Origin: Periplaneta americana
Taxonomy: Eukaryota; Arthropoda; Insecta; Blattodea; Blattidae
Assembly (NCBI RefSeq): GCF_040183065.1
Contig: NC_091123.1
Location: 113,992,821-114,056,820 of the forward strand
DNA: 64,000 nucleotides
Direction: 5' to 3'
Positions 22,841 to 34,493 of the stretch are shown in pieces. Below the pieces are notes generated by a model. The model was given only the letters and a program-made list of their open reading frames with translations, was not told where the DNA came from and made no database searches. The position numbers were made by a program, and so were the translations under genes. Within the stretch, counting starts at the first letter, position 1; the number at the start of each line of letters is the position of its first letter.

Positions 22841-24260
22841 TTATTTCTTTCCGTCTTGGTTTGACTCTGTCTCTGTTTCAAGCCCTCCGTTTTTTTTCTG
22901 TTTTTCTTTCTGTATTTGCTTCTGTTTTTCTCTCCTCCGTATCTGTCACCTCCATATCTCTTTCTCTGCATTTTCTTCTCTTTCTGTCTTCCCCTTTCCC
23001 TGTCATTGTTTCTTTCGGTCTCTGTACCTGTCTCGAACTGTCTTCCTGTCTCCTCCTGTATCATTTTTTCTCTGTTGGCATCTCCATCTCCTTATCTTTG
23101 CATCCGTGTCTGCATTACATTTGTTTGCAACTTTCTCTATCTCAATTTCCTTCTGTCTCCAGGTCTTTCTTTGTTTCTATTTGTTTTCTCCTGTCTCCAT
23201 CTCAGTGTCTGCCTCCGTCTCTGCCTCTATTTTGTCTCCATCTTTCTTTGTTTCTATTTGTTTCCTCCTGTCTCCATCTCAGTGTCTGCCTCCGTCTCTG
23301 CCTCTATTTTGTCTCCATCTTTCTTTGTTTCTATTTGTTTCCTCCTGTCTCCATCTCAGTGTCTGCCTCCGTCTCTGCCTCTATTTTGTCTCCAGGTCTT
23401 TCTTTGTTTCTATTTGTTTCCTCCTGTCTCCATCTCAGTGTCTGCCTCCGTCTCTGCCTCTATTTTGTCTTCATCTTTCTTTGTTCCTATTTGTTTCCTC
23501 CTGTCTCCATCTCAGTGTCTGCCTCCGTCTCTGCCTCTATTTTGTCTCCATCTTTCTTTGTTTCTATTTGTTTCCTCCTGTCTCCATCTCAGTGTCTGCC
23601 TCCGTCTCTGCCTCTATTTTGTCTCCATCTTTCTTTGTTTCTATTTGTTTCCTCCTGTCTCCATCTCAGTGTCTGCCTCCGTCTCTGCCTCTATTTTGTC
23701 TCCATCTTTCTTTGTTTCTATTTGTTTTCTCCTGTCTCCATCTCAGTGTCTGCCTCCGTCTCTGCCTCTATTTTGTCTCCATCTTTCTTTATTTCTATTT
23801 ATTTCCTCCTGTCTTCATCTCCGTGTCTTCTCCGTCTCTGCCTCTCTTTTTGTGTCCACTTGTCTTCGTTTATTTTTTTGTCCTCTTTTCATTTGTGTTT
23901 CCGTTTCGTTCTCTGTTTGTCTTTATCTTCAATTTTCTCTGCCTTTGTTTCTGTTTCCCTCTGTCTCCGTATCTCTGTTCCATCTCCATGTCTCTAACGC
24001 ATTTTCTGCTTCTATTTCTGCCTCTGTCTTTCTCTGTCTCTATTTATGTTTCCTCCTCTGTCTGTCTCCGTTTTGTACATCTGTTTGTTTCCGTTTCTGT
24101 ATCTGTCTTCGTCTTTCTCTGTTTTGTCTCAGTCCGTCTCATTTCTGTCATAATCTGTGTGTTTATATCTCTACCTCCATCTCCACATCGTTGTCATCTT
24201 ATCTACCTCCGCTTCTTTTATGCCGTCTGTCTCCGTCTACGTCATTATTTCTCGTTATTA
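22841..24260. repeat. pyrimidine-rich tract with a 77-bp minisatellite
   Basis: Nearly 1.4 kb of plus-strand C/T-rich DNA (TCTG, TCTCC, TTTC words). Its core, 23155-23850, is nine tandem copies of a 77-bp unit containing CTCAGTGTCTGCCTCCGTCT and TTTCTTTGTTTCTATTTG. The copies at 23155 and 23388 have a 2-bp insertion (79 bp). Flanks are degenerate related sequence. All three plus frames stay open (400-498 codons) because pyrimidine-rich DNA cannot easily make stop codons. The peptides are one repeat read in rotating frames, so I do not call a gene. Confidence 0.9.
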
Positions 24261-24774
24261 GATTTTTATTGTTAAAGATCGTCAGGTTTTCTGGGTATTG
24301 CAGTGAGTTGAAAAATACTGATTCTGTGTTTCTTTTTAATAATAGGGACTAAAACCATAGCTCAATTAGTTCAAGTACGAATAATTATGATGTTTTTTCA
24401 CTACGTACACATTAGTTTCTGCAAGACTTGTGCTGTATAAAACGGCTATGGACAAGCTTTTTTTTTCGATGCTTCCATTTTTTTCTCCCATTCTCGCATA
24501 ATTTCTCCATTGTCGCCTCAATTTCCCCATATAAACTCTTCAGTTAATGGAGACGTCAGACATAGACCAACTGCTTTAGACAGAGTCTACTGAAGTATGA
24601 AGTGTGTGACCAATTTTGCTCCAATTAACTTACGCGATGCAGTTAATTTGCGCCACAGCAATATTTTAAAAAATCTATTAATTATTGATATTTTTTTGTC
24701 ATAGGTTGATAACTAGAAACAAATTCGTATTATAGTGATTCATTCGAGATATTTTCCGTTACACTTAATGGTGA
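24261..24774. other. unassigned AT-rich DNA
   Basis: No gene or repeat recognised. Confidence 0.4.
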
Positions 24775-25085
24775 ACGTGTCTGACCTGGGACTTTTCATT
24801 GAACAAATCCAGTGACATTTGTGGCAGAAGAGTTCGCATTTGGGAATTTTCTCTGGATTATGCTGTTTCTTCATATTAGATATCTACATTATTCTGTCAT
24901 CATTCCATAGAATTCCTCTGGCGCCGGCTGGCGACGCACAGATTGAGGTGGTCTGGAGACGAGTGGGTTTGCCTATTCGAAACTGGGTACACAGCGAACC
25001 TTAGTGTAGTCAGCCGGTGTGGATTTGGATTGCGTCTAACTTGAAGGTTAGCGCAGTAGATCTTCCAGATCGCAGAGCTGGGTCA
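24775..25085 (+). mobile_element. SINE-like repeat, plus strand
   Basis: Body segments TTTGCCTATTCGAAACTGGG, GTCAGCCGGTGTGGATTTGG and GCGTCTAACTTGAAGGTTAG match the reverse complement of the repeat at 5508-5880. The tRNA-like head is not clear. The 61-aa frame here is not a gene. Confidence 0.6.
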
Positions 25086-25364
25086 TAGCGTCCCCCTTCT
25101 TAAATCTAAACATGTTAAACTTAACCCAATTAGCAAATCTAAGTATGTTGGTAGTAATTTCAGTTAAGGATCTATCATATTTAATCTGAATATGCTAATC
25201 TATTGGTTGTAATTCAGACTGCAGACTGGCAGGTATGCACAATCAACAAATAACGAACAAGAAATCGTTTCCTCTGTTGGTGCCCTCTGGCCAGACTGAT
25301 TTGGTCCGCAGACAGCTTGGTCATTAGATACTTCATACAAGGGTTGTTTAAGTTTTCTATTACC

Positions 25365-25573
25365 AACATAAACAAAATGTTTCTCAGTGAAACATACAGC
25401 AGAGTCCAGAGTCCGTATAGGTCAGTTTCTATCTGATGGTTTTTAAATTCCTGCGGGCTAAAGCAAAGAGATGCACTATCACCTTTAGTTTTTAACTTTG
25501 ATAACGTACCTCCAAAATATACTTTTTTGTCTTCGTACCCCACACTGTATTACAATTTATATAAGAAATAACA

Positions 25574-25636
<63 letters not shown>

Positions 25637-26703
25637 CAGTAGTTATTGATGTAATAATATTAGTAATGAATTGTGTAAAATGTTATGGAAGCAAGAAAAA
25701 ACAAAAGTTGGTATTGTAAAAGAAAATATGTAAACTGGAATAATTATCAACAAGTATAATAAAATATATTTGTCAGCATTTTTATATACGTGGTCAGTAG
25801 GATTCGTACCCCTTGAGGTAACCCAGCGTACTCCCATACCATAAATTGAATACCACTGCTCTAGAATATGCCATTAGGAAAGTCCACGATAACAGAGAGG
25901 GTTTGGAATTGAACGGGATACATCAGTTAGTTGTTTATGCGGATGACGTAAATATTTTAGGAGAAAATCCACAGACGGTTAGGGAAAACACGGGAATTTT
26001 ATTGGAAGTAAGTAAGAAGTTAGATTTGAAAGTATATCCCGAAGAAACATGTTTCGTAACCAGAACGTAATACGAAATGGAAATATAAAAATTGGAAATT
26101 TATCCTTTGAAAAGGTGGAAAAATTAAAAAATCTTGGAGTAACAGTAATAAATATAAATAACACTGTAGAAGAAATTAAACGCGGAATAAATATGGGAAA
26201 TATCTGTTATTATCCGATTGAGAAGTTTTTGTCATCCAGTCTGCTCTCAAAAAAGGTGAAAGTTAGAGTTTATAAAACATTAATATTACCGGTTGTTGTG
26301 TATGGTCTCACTTTGAGGAAGGAACAGAGGTTAAGGTTGTCTGAGAATAAGGTGCTTAGGAAAATATTTGGAGCTGAGAAGGAGAATGGAGAAAGTTACA
26401 CAACACAGAACTGCACGCATTTTATTCTTCACCTGACATATGAGAAACATTAAATCCAGACGTTTGAGATGGGCAGGGCATGTAGCACGTATGAGCGAAT
26501 CCAGAAATGCATGTAGAGTGTTAGTTGGAGGGCCGGAATGAAAAAGTTCTTTGGGGAGACCGAGACGTAGATTGGGGGATAATGGATTTAAGGGAAGTGG
26601 GATATGATGGTATGGACTGGAATAAACTTGCTTAGGATAGGGACCAATGGCGGGCTTATGTGAGGGCGGCAATGAACCTTCGGGTGCTCTAAAGGTCATT
26701 TGT
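25365..26703 (+). mobile_element. LINE reverse-transcriptase fragment, copy 3, interrupted
   Basis: RT sequence resumes the copy-1 alignment at AGAGTCCGTATAGGTCAG, breaks at 25500 and continues at 25859 with [20 protein letters not shown] and a YADDVNIL motif C (YADD intact) near 25939-25960. The tail (KVLRKIFGAEKENGE, then GRPRR-like residues in other frames) reaches about 26695. A 7-bp tandem duplication AGAGTCC near 25395 and several frameshifts mark decay. The insertion at 25501-25858 is listed separately. Confidence 0.85.
25501..25858. mobile_element. 358-bp insertion with (ATT)20, possible hAT-type MITE
   Basis: It interrupts the LINE between the codons for NF and ALE. The right end, read outward on the minus strand, is CAGTGGTATTCAATTTATGG then GGGAGTACGC, resembling the CAGTGGTTCTCAACC class of hAT-type termini. 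The left end (ATAACGTACCTCC) does not match it, and no 8-bp duplication is visible, so one end is probably lost. A pure ATT array lies at 25574-25633. Confidence 0.45.
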
Positions 26704-28141
26704 AAGTATTACCAATATAAACACAGTTTCCCTAAAACGGATTATCAACAAAGTGGCGCAAAATCATGCACCCTCGGGCATTGGTAATTGGAGACTGGTG
26801 GAATGGAAATGACAGAAAATTTGAGATGCTCATAACCTAAGCCAAGCCGCTTTGTCTTTAAATTTCACAAAATTAAATGATCGTCGTGATATCATCGTGT
26901 GCTTTGTGTAAAATCGTAAGTTGATAAACTTAAGGTATTTTTGAACGAGCCTTAACTCTGTAAAAATGAGGATTGCAGACGAACATATCAGTAATCTCAT
27001 CAGAGAAGTTGAGCTGTATTTAGTAGCTCAAGGTTAGTATAGAAGTAGTCCCAATACGTAATGATAATGATAATGGCGATAATGTGAGATTTCAACCTTT
27101 CTAGTAAACCTGCAATAACATCGTGCACCACTTGTAACGTTTAAGGAAGGTGTGGCAAGTTACTGCGAATGTGTGTTACGATATTCTCTTTAGAAGTTAC
27201 GTTACATTTGCTCAACTTAATAATATAATGGCAACTGAGTAAAACAGACGAAATCTCTACAATGGAATAGAAGTTGTAGTTGAGTTTTAGTGTGCTAAAA
27301 TGGATTGCGTTTCAGGTATACTCCGGATCAGCTTACTTAATACCCCAAGGGTGAAACCTGACCATTTCCCCCCATTGCTACATATACTAGTGGATTATGG
27401 TGATTTTCTAGTTTGCAGATTGAATTTTCTTTTCTCAACTTCGTTTCGTATTTTGGTACTGAGAAATACTGCAAGTGGTAGTGATTTTATAACTGTTGTG
27501 TTGGCAGCAGTGACACAAGTTTTCGGTAGTGCAAATTATGAAAATTCAAATTGTTTTAGATTTCTGAGCCGATTACTGGAAACTAGTGAAATTTTAACAT
27601 ATTAATATTTAATTAGTATCAGTATTAATATTAATACATAATATAGTAGTTATTTTATGTGTTGCTTTGTGTTGTGGTTAGAATTCATGATTATAGTCAG
27701 GTAGACTAATGTAAATAAATATAACATACTTCGTGTGATACATACCCTTAGGTAATCGATAGAAATACCATTTCACATTTTAATTAATTTCTTTCGTGTT
27801 TAGACTTTTATTACAATAATGGATTAAGTATTTTTAAGCGTACATTTCAAAGTGGCATTCGTTTTCGGAATTCGTACTAATCATTTCACGTAATCAAACA
27901 AAATACATTTTTAGGTTAGGTCTTGTGAATTGTAAACTGTTTAATCAAAGCAATGAATTTCATGTTGCCAGACAAAATACATAGCCTACACTAATCTACT
28001 AACTACCAACATAATGTGCGAGAGGTCCAGGAGGGAAATATAGGCTACTCTTTCACAAATTATTGAACCATTTAGAAAACATCTCCCCAACATAAAGATG
28101 AGATGTGGTAAATAAGCAAGACATCGTTATTGTTAATACTA

Positions 28142-28142
<1 letters not shown>

Positions 28143-28196
<54 letters not shown>

Positions 28197-28197
28197 T
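28143..28197. repeat. (ATT)n microsatellite
   Basis: About 18 perfect ATT units inside the degraded mariner interval. The Asn-rich minus-strand frame is a translation of it. Confidence 0.9.
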
Positions 28198-28554
28198 AGT
28201 ATACATGGCATTGTGATTTTACCCTTTTTGGTGAAATCTGGTATAGTTGGCAACACTGAAGAGACGGCCAAATTAGCCTTTTAGGAACTTCTCTTACGTG
28301 ATCCTCACTATACCTGTTTCTGAAGGTAACATCAGCAAGGAGTTCCGAAATATTGGAAAATTAGACCGTGTCTCAAAGCTACATTTTCCGATGAGTGAAC
28401 TAGATAGTTGTCTAAAAAGTCGGATGTGACGTCAGATCAAACTCTACATAGTGCATAGGAATCAAGTCCGTAGTAAGTAAACGAAAATGCTTGCTTGATT
28501 GAAGACTTGTTCACTAAACAAACATGGATGCCTCATCAGCAATTGGGGTTGTGA

Positions 28555-28974
28555 TATCTGATATATGTTGCTATTCTTGAAACATTCTTTGTACCGAGAC
28601 TGCACGAACTTAACATCGAAAACATATTATGGTTCCAGGAGGACGAAGCAACGTTACATTCTGCTCGACAATCAATGCAAGCCGTTCGCAAATTGTTTGG
28701 AAGGCACGTTATGTCACGTAACGATGGCATTCTATGGCCTGCGAGATCCCCTGATCTCAGTGTTTGCGATTTTTTCCTGTGGGGACATCTTAAAAGCAAT
28801 GTGTACCACACACGTCCTGCAACCATCGCTGAACTAAAACAGAGGATTGAATACGAAATCATTGGCATTCCTCGAGACATGATACATCCAGCATTCCAGA
28901 GTTTCCACACCAGGCTATCAGAATGTGTACGCCGGAATGGAGCACATCTTTCCGATGTCATCTTCAAGAAGTAA
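28555..28974 (+). pseudogene. mariner/IS630-type transposase, C-terminal part
   Basis: An open frame of 139 codons plus stop follows a TGA at 28552-28554. It reads YVAILETFFVPRLHELNIEN, then ILWFQEDEATLHSARQ, where FQED supplies the second catalytic Asp. WPARSPDLSVCDFFLWGHLK follows, where the D of CDFF should be the third. I count 41 residues between these two Asp residues (DD41D), as in rosa-type elements of the IS630-Tc1-mariner superfamily. The C-terminus runs to the stop at 28972-28974 without damage. The first catalytic Asp and the helix-turn-helix domain are missing. Usual length would be about 330-350 residues. Confidence 0.85.
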
Positions 28975-29460
28975 CGTGACAAGTGACATTGTGTAATAAT
29001 GGCAACATAAATGGCATATTAAGTAGCCTACACGCACTTCCATCAATAAATAATGTTTGTACTGTGTTTATTCGTGCCATTTACGTTAATTCAAAATTTC
29101 TCGTTTCCTGCGCCACTCTGTATTATGCACATAGTTATTGTGACAGTAAGGTTATGTCCTAACATTACTGAAAGTAATGAATATGTATTTAAAGGGACTA
29201 ATTCACCCACATGATTTTTTCTTTACATGAAGTCATGTTACAAAATGGAATGTAGGTTCACCGTTATGGAGTAACGTTTATATTGCCTGACCATGAAACG
29301 AGCGGCCCCGGGTTGAAACGAATTGCATGCGGAATGGGAAAAAATGTCCGAGTTGCGTCGCATAACATTCACAGGTGTAAACAGGATTAAACAGGACAAA
29401 AGTGTAACATTTTCCTTTTCACTTTTCACGCGTGAATTATTACGGCTCTTCCTGTGGAAG

Positions 29461-29687
29461 GTACTGGACTATGATCCCTACAGCCCCGATCCAGTGATTT
29501 CCATCTCTTCGGACCGTTGAAGAAGCACCCGGGTGGTAAGCGATTCAACACTCATACGAGCGCTCAGCAAGCCGTTATGGCGTGGCTTCAGGGACTCGAT
29601 TCAGATTTCTTCTATGCCGGCATCGATGCCTTGGTCTACCGTCGGAACAAGTGTTTGGACAAGCATGGTGACTATGTTAAAAAGTAA
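29461..29687 (+). pseudogene. second mariner-type transposase C-terminus
   Basis: YSPDPV near 29478-29495 is followed, after a frameshift, by an uninterrupted stretch of 64 codons plus stop (29493-29687). It includes SDFHLFGPLKKH, AQQAVMAWLQGLDSDFFYAG, then RRNKCLDKHGDYVKK-stop. SPD-x-SDFHLFGP carries the third catalytic Asp, and the end is the canonical YV(E/K)K-stop. It is a different family from the DD41D element just upstream. AATAAA follows near 29735. No N-terminal part is visible. Confidence 0.85.
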
Positions 29688-29855
29688 TGTGTATCAGTGC
29701 GTTGCTACTGTGTATATCCGTATATCTGTCTATGAAATAAAGTTTGTCTATGAGAGCTCTTGTTACCTTATTTTTTGAAGTACTCTCATATATTGTTTCA
29801 CTCACACTGTTCTGTAGCAAGATTCAAGACACACTGGAAGCGACGTAATTGACAT

Positions 29856-30560
29856 TAGAGATGAACAGCGATCGAGAAAACGAGACTAACAGCGCCCGCA
29901 AAGCCGAAAACCCCCACGACAATGTTGTATTACGTCGCGTCCTTGATGTGAAGACTGATTGTGAATCTTCCGAGACTCGATATTGTGAGCAAGTCCCGAA
30001 GTCAGCAGTTGTTTATACCCGACTGAACTTTTATCTACTTTGGCAACTGTTATTGTATGTGTAAACAATCAAGTAGCCTATTTGAAACATCTCTACCTTT
30101 CAGTGTATAATAATCCGTTCCCCAGTCTTTATTTAATTACTAGGCCCTTATTAAAATGCTAGGAATTTTCTTTTCATATGTTTAAGATCAAGTGTGCTAT
30201 CTCAAGTAAAAATATATTAATGTCATGTTTTATGTTTCTTAGAAATGCAAATTTATTTGAGAATTGTTTTTTTTTATTTATATAACCATAGATCGTATCA
30301 TATAGCCTAATAGAATCAGAACATTTTTATAACTAAGATACTGTTCTGTTTTGTCTTTTTGTCTCATTTAAACATTTATAACGTTATTTATTTCAATGAC
30401 GTATGTTATTCAAAGTTACGAAATCTTTCCACGCCGACCAAATGCTATTTCCAGAGTGACGAGCGAGTCTCGAAGCTCACGAGAATGACGAGCCGAGACT
30501 CGAAAGACAAATGCAGCGAACACAGCGAGCGAGAGCGGCAGTTAGTTTTGTTCATCTCTA
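29856..30560. mobile_element. hAT-like non-autonomous element, about 705 bp
   Basis: The left end TAGAGATGAACA and right end (read inward on the minus strand) TAGAGATGAACAAAAC form terminal inverted repeats of the TAGAGATG class seen in hAT elements. The flanking octamers ATTGACAT (29848-29855) and GTTGACAC (30561-30568) agree at 6 of 8 positions, consistent with an aged 8-bp target duplication. No transposase is encoded. Confidence 0.6.
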
Positions 30561-30659
30561 GTTGACACACTAATGAACCAATAGTATGTTCCAAAAGCAC
30601 ACCAGCATGCAATTCAAATATGCGTTAAAAAATCCCTGCGTGCAATTCAATGTTTATTT

Positions 30660-30780
30660 TTTTCGACCTGCACTGATTCCGCATACAGTTCGGGAGCGTC
30701 GGTTCAAATCCTGTTGGGACTAGTTATCAGCTTGATGTTTTGCCGGCTTTTTCCCTCAACCCATTGTTGCCATTTGGAAC
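30660..30780 (+). mobile_element. degraded SINE head with start of body
   Basis: B-box-like TCGGTTCAAATCCTG near 30700 is followed by TAGTTATCAGCTTGATGTTT and TTTTCCCTCAACCCA. The latter matches the start of the body seen on the minus strand at 14075-14240. The A box is weak. Confidence 0.5.
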
Positions 30781-32199
30781 TTACGTCAGAGTTCAGGCGC
30801 CATTTCACGAAACAGAATTTTGCAATGCCTGGTCTATAACATCGACAAATATTGTTATCGGACGGAGGGTCAATTCTAAATTGCCTCGGAAAGCTCGCTG
30901 TAGAGTAACGACGGAACCGAACGTCGCAAACTGCAACACACAAAATGACTTATGCACGGGAATCACCATTTCATAAATTTAACGCTGTGAAGCAATAACG
31001 ACAAGAAACAAACACGCTGCGCTCAGGATATGAAACATTCACAGTTCTACTTCCATTACACGAAAGAAACACGCATCCACTTTGGTTTGTAAAGCTATGC
31101 CAACCACCTAAGACTCCGATAATCATTCAGGGACACGCTGTATTATTCATTTTGTACTGGAATCATTATAGGGTTGTGGTTACGAGAAGTGCATCATATT
31201 CTTTTCTTCTATTTGTTTGAATGGTGGAGTGTGTTAATCGTTCTGTATTCTTGATGAAATATTTCAGACTGCAGAATTAATTGGTTCGTCCTAGATTTCA
31301 TCTCAAAATCAGGGTGGAGCAATGTTGGTGCACGAGGTTTCCCTTGCAATTATCTGGAGCACCAGAGATGCAATCAGAGGAGACTGGTAATTCATGCCTA
31401 GTGTGACCGTCATTTTGCAAGTTCGTATCATGATATGTTGAGAAACAAATCCATTTTACATCGATTGTTACGAGACTTTTTGAGAATTACTTAACACTAT
31501 CTTTCTATTAGTATTGGTAATTAAGAGAAACTTCAAATTAAATCGTGTAGATTGACGATTTTATCTCTGACCAATCTTCGTTATGGCTCATGGGGTTGCA
31601 TCTGTAGTTACAAACTCGCCTATATGATTTGGATTTACGAGAAAGAAATTAAATTTTATTCATAAAAATTGAATATGTGACTTTTTTGTTATATTTATGC
31701 TTGGCTTTAAAATATGACCTTACGCAATTAGGCCTAATGTCAGACAAGGATTCGCATATGTAATTTTGTCATTCATTCGGTTGTAGACAGAAATGGTCAA
31801 ATATACACTGCAAACTGTATCAAATAGTGAGGGTGAAAACGACTAGCCTACATTAACAAAGACTCTGGAATTGAAGAAAGACGTATAATATTTCTGATAA
31901 TTCCATTAATAAACCTGTAATAAAAATTAAAGAACGCATTAATACAAAAAAGTTCAAAGACGAAGGTAAATTTCTTGTTAAAATAATTCTCATCATTCTG
32001 GTTACATTAAGTAATACACATCGACTGATTTCAAAAAGCAACGACGAAAACAACAGTGATTATCATGACCATCATCATGACCACTATCTGCAGCAAATAA
32101 AAGGAACTGAAAGTATCTGTTATCTTATATTACCGGTATATATTATTACATTATTTGTTCAATATCGTCAAATCTAGTCGACTTCGAATAATATGTACT
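30781..32199. other. unassigned DNA
   Basis: No gene recognised. One TAGGCCTA occurs at 31729-31736. Confidence 0.4.
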
Positions 32200-32738
32200 T
32201 GAGAGACTACTATTGCTACTACCGTCACTACTACTGTTACTGCTGCTGCTGCTACTGCTCCTACTACTACTACTACTATTGATACTACTATTTCAACTAA
32301 TACTGATCGTTTTATTGTTGGTTTATCATTTCTATCGATAGCGATCTATATATCACTGTCACTACTATGAATACCACCACTACTACTACTACCGCCAATA
32401 ACACTACTTCTGTTGTTGATGCTACTACTGTCAATAATACTTCTGTTGCTGCTACTACTGCCAATAACACAGCTTTAGTTGCTACTGCTACTACTCCATT
32501 TAACACCACTTCTGCTGCTACTGCTACTACTACTGCCAATAACACCACTTCTGTTTCTACAACTACTACTGCCAATAACACCACTTCTGTTGCTGCTACT
32601 ACTGCCAAAATACTGCTTATTTTGCTATTGTTACTACTGCCAATAACACTACTTTTGTTTCTACAACTACTATTGCAAATAACACTACTTCTATTGCTAC
32701 TGATACTACTGCCAATAACACTTATGTTGCTAGTACTG

Positions 32739-32773
<35 letters not shown>

Positions 32774-33176
32774 GCCAATATCATTATTCCTGTTGCTGCT
32801 ACTACTGTTGCCAAAGACACTTCTGTTTCTGCTGCTGCTACTATTGCCAATAACACCACTTGTGTTGCTGTTATTATTTCTGCCAATAATATTACTTCTG
32901 TGTCTACAAATACTACTGCCAATAACACCACTTCTGTTGCTACTACTACTGCCAATAACACATTTCTGTTGTTACTGTACTACTGCCAATAACACTACTT
33001 TTGTTGCTGCTGTTACTACTGTTAATAATACCACTTCCGTTGCTGCTATTACTGCCAATAATATCAGTTCTGTTGCTACTACTACTGCTGCTAATAACAC
33101 CATTTCCGTTGTTACTACTCCTACTACTACGACTACTACAATAACACCACTTCTGTTGCTCCTGCTACTGCTTCTA
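32200..33176. repeat. ACT/TGC triplet-rich minisatellite
   Basis: Long tracts of CTACTA and GCTGCT words interspersed with a repeated phrase GCCAATAACACCACTTCTGT. Spacing between repeats of the phrase is irregular (roughly 30-55 bp). The 350-codon plus frame (NTTSVAATTANN-type, then Leu-rich after a frame slip) and the Val/Ala-rich minus frames are translations of the repeat. A repetitive Thr/Asn-rich secreted protein cannot be formally excluded, but frame slips and absence of any non-repeat domain argue against it. Confidence 0.85.
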
Positions 33177-33188
33177 ATAATAATAATG

Positions 33189-33236
<48 letters not shown>
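33177..33236. repeat. (AAT)n microsatellite
   Basis: About 20 AAT units with one ATGAT interruption near 33185, directly abutting the triplet-rich block. Confidence 0.9.
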
Positions 33237-33680
33237 GCAGTGGTTGTGGTTGTACACCATAAGTTCCTATTCGCAAGTTGTTGTACTTCGACTCTTCTAT
33301 TAGCTTCTTTAAGTATGTGCGCAACTTTTGAATCATCCTGTATAAGCACCGAAATTCGCATTCATCATTTACCTGATGTAGTGTCAACAGAAAAAAACAC
33401 CAAGAGCTCGTACATCTAAACATTAACAATACAAGGTTTCGTGCTCTTATTAACAGGTGTGCTATCATTCCAATAGGGCTCGTTTTGCTTTTTGTAATTT
33501 GTGAAAACATATTATTGAATCTTCTATAACGTTCATAAACCATTTAGGGTCGATATTTTGCAATCGTTAAGCCGGAAACCTCGATTCCAGAGGTCAATGA
33601 ATTTACGAGGTTTTGGAATAACAATGACACTACATTTAACTAAAATTCTTTGTAAATTAAGACTGTTTTTGAAAGAAGAT

Positions 33681-33681
<1 letters not shown>

Positions 33682-33741
<60 letters not shown>

Positions 33742-33742
33742 A
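33682..33742. repeat. (AAT)n(ATT)n converging microsatellite
   Basis: A run of AAT units switches to ATT near 33722, forming a self-complementary array that can fold into a hairpin. Confidence 0.9.
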
Positions 33743-34478
33743 GTAATAATAATTATTGTTATTGTTATTGTCAATGTTTTATACACCGGAAAAAGACTAT
33801 TTTATTTCATTTCGAAAACTTGTAGAAAATATGGTTCATTTCAAGCAATTCTATATTATTCTCTTCCGACAAAATGTATCGTTCGTTTTAAAGGGTATAC
33901 AGTGGACTTATGATTCAGGGTGAGATAAGCCAACGTGCAGTTATGCTGCTAGTTTGGGGCTTTTTAGCGACCTCCAAATTTCGACGTGGGCTAGAAAGGC
34001 CGACAAATTTTACTTGGAGGCCTTTATGAAAATGAGGGTTCTTTAGCGTTCCGTAAATCTACGACACCCACCTCTCAGCTTTACTTCTTTTCCTGCTAGA
34101 AATTTTATCGCTCATTAACTCTTCAGTACTCGCGTACGGGGTACCTGTCAACCAGCTTGTTTCTTTTCATTGTTGTATTTCCTAGAAAGAGTTTACAACC
34201 ATGAGGCTTTAGGTATCTTTAAAACCAAGCTTACATAATTACATTATTTAGTTTCAGTCTTGAAGTAGCTAGTATAACTTATGTAGCTAAGGTTATATTC
34301 TTCTGAGTGACAATTGAAGACTTCGGGCATAAATAATGATAACCCACATATACAAACTGCATACATTTGAATTGTTACTGCAAACACAAGAGGATTGCCA
34401 TGTTTTTCAAGCAGCATTATCCAGTCATTATTAACACATTTTACATAATTATTTAACCATATCAAAGTTAATGTGGCT
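33743..34478. other. unassigned DNA
   Basis: No gene or repeat recognised. Confidence 0.4.
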
Positions 34479-34493
34479 TACAGGGTGTTAACA

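Larger units (their letters stand above)
26747..29122 (+). mobile_element. mariner-type transposon with DD41D spacing (degraded)
   Basis: The right end, read outward, is TACAGAGTGGCGCA (29122-29109). The left end at 26747-26760 reads AACAAAGTGGCGCA, matching 12 of 14 positions. The interval of 2376 bp holds the transposase C-terminal half near its right end. The middle (27.1-28.5 kb) has no recognisable transposase N-terminus and contains an (ATT)n array, so later insertions are likely. Confidence 0.6.

Noticed and set aside
22779-24352. Three overlapping ORFs of 400-498 codons resembling multi-pass membrane proteins
   Set aside because: They are the same pyrimidine-rich minisatellite read in three frames; absence of stops follows from composition.
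27300-27605. A 101-codon ORF inside the DD41D mariner interval as transposase N-terminus
   Set aside because: No helix-turn-helix or basic linker motif is visible and the translation has no family resemblance.
32367-33419. A 350-codon ORF resembling a Thr/Asn-rich secreted protein
   Set aside because: It consists of triplet repeats that slip frame midway (Thr/Asn-rich to Leu-rich), and the opposite strand is equally open.
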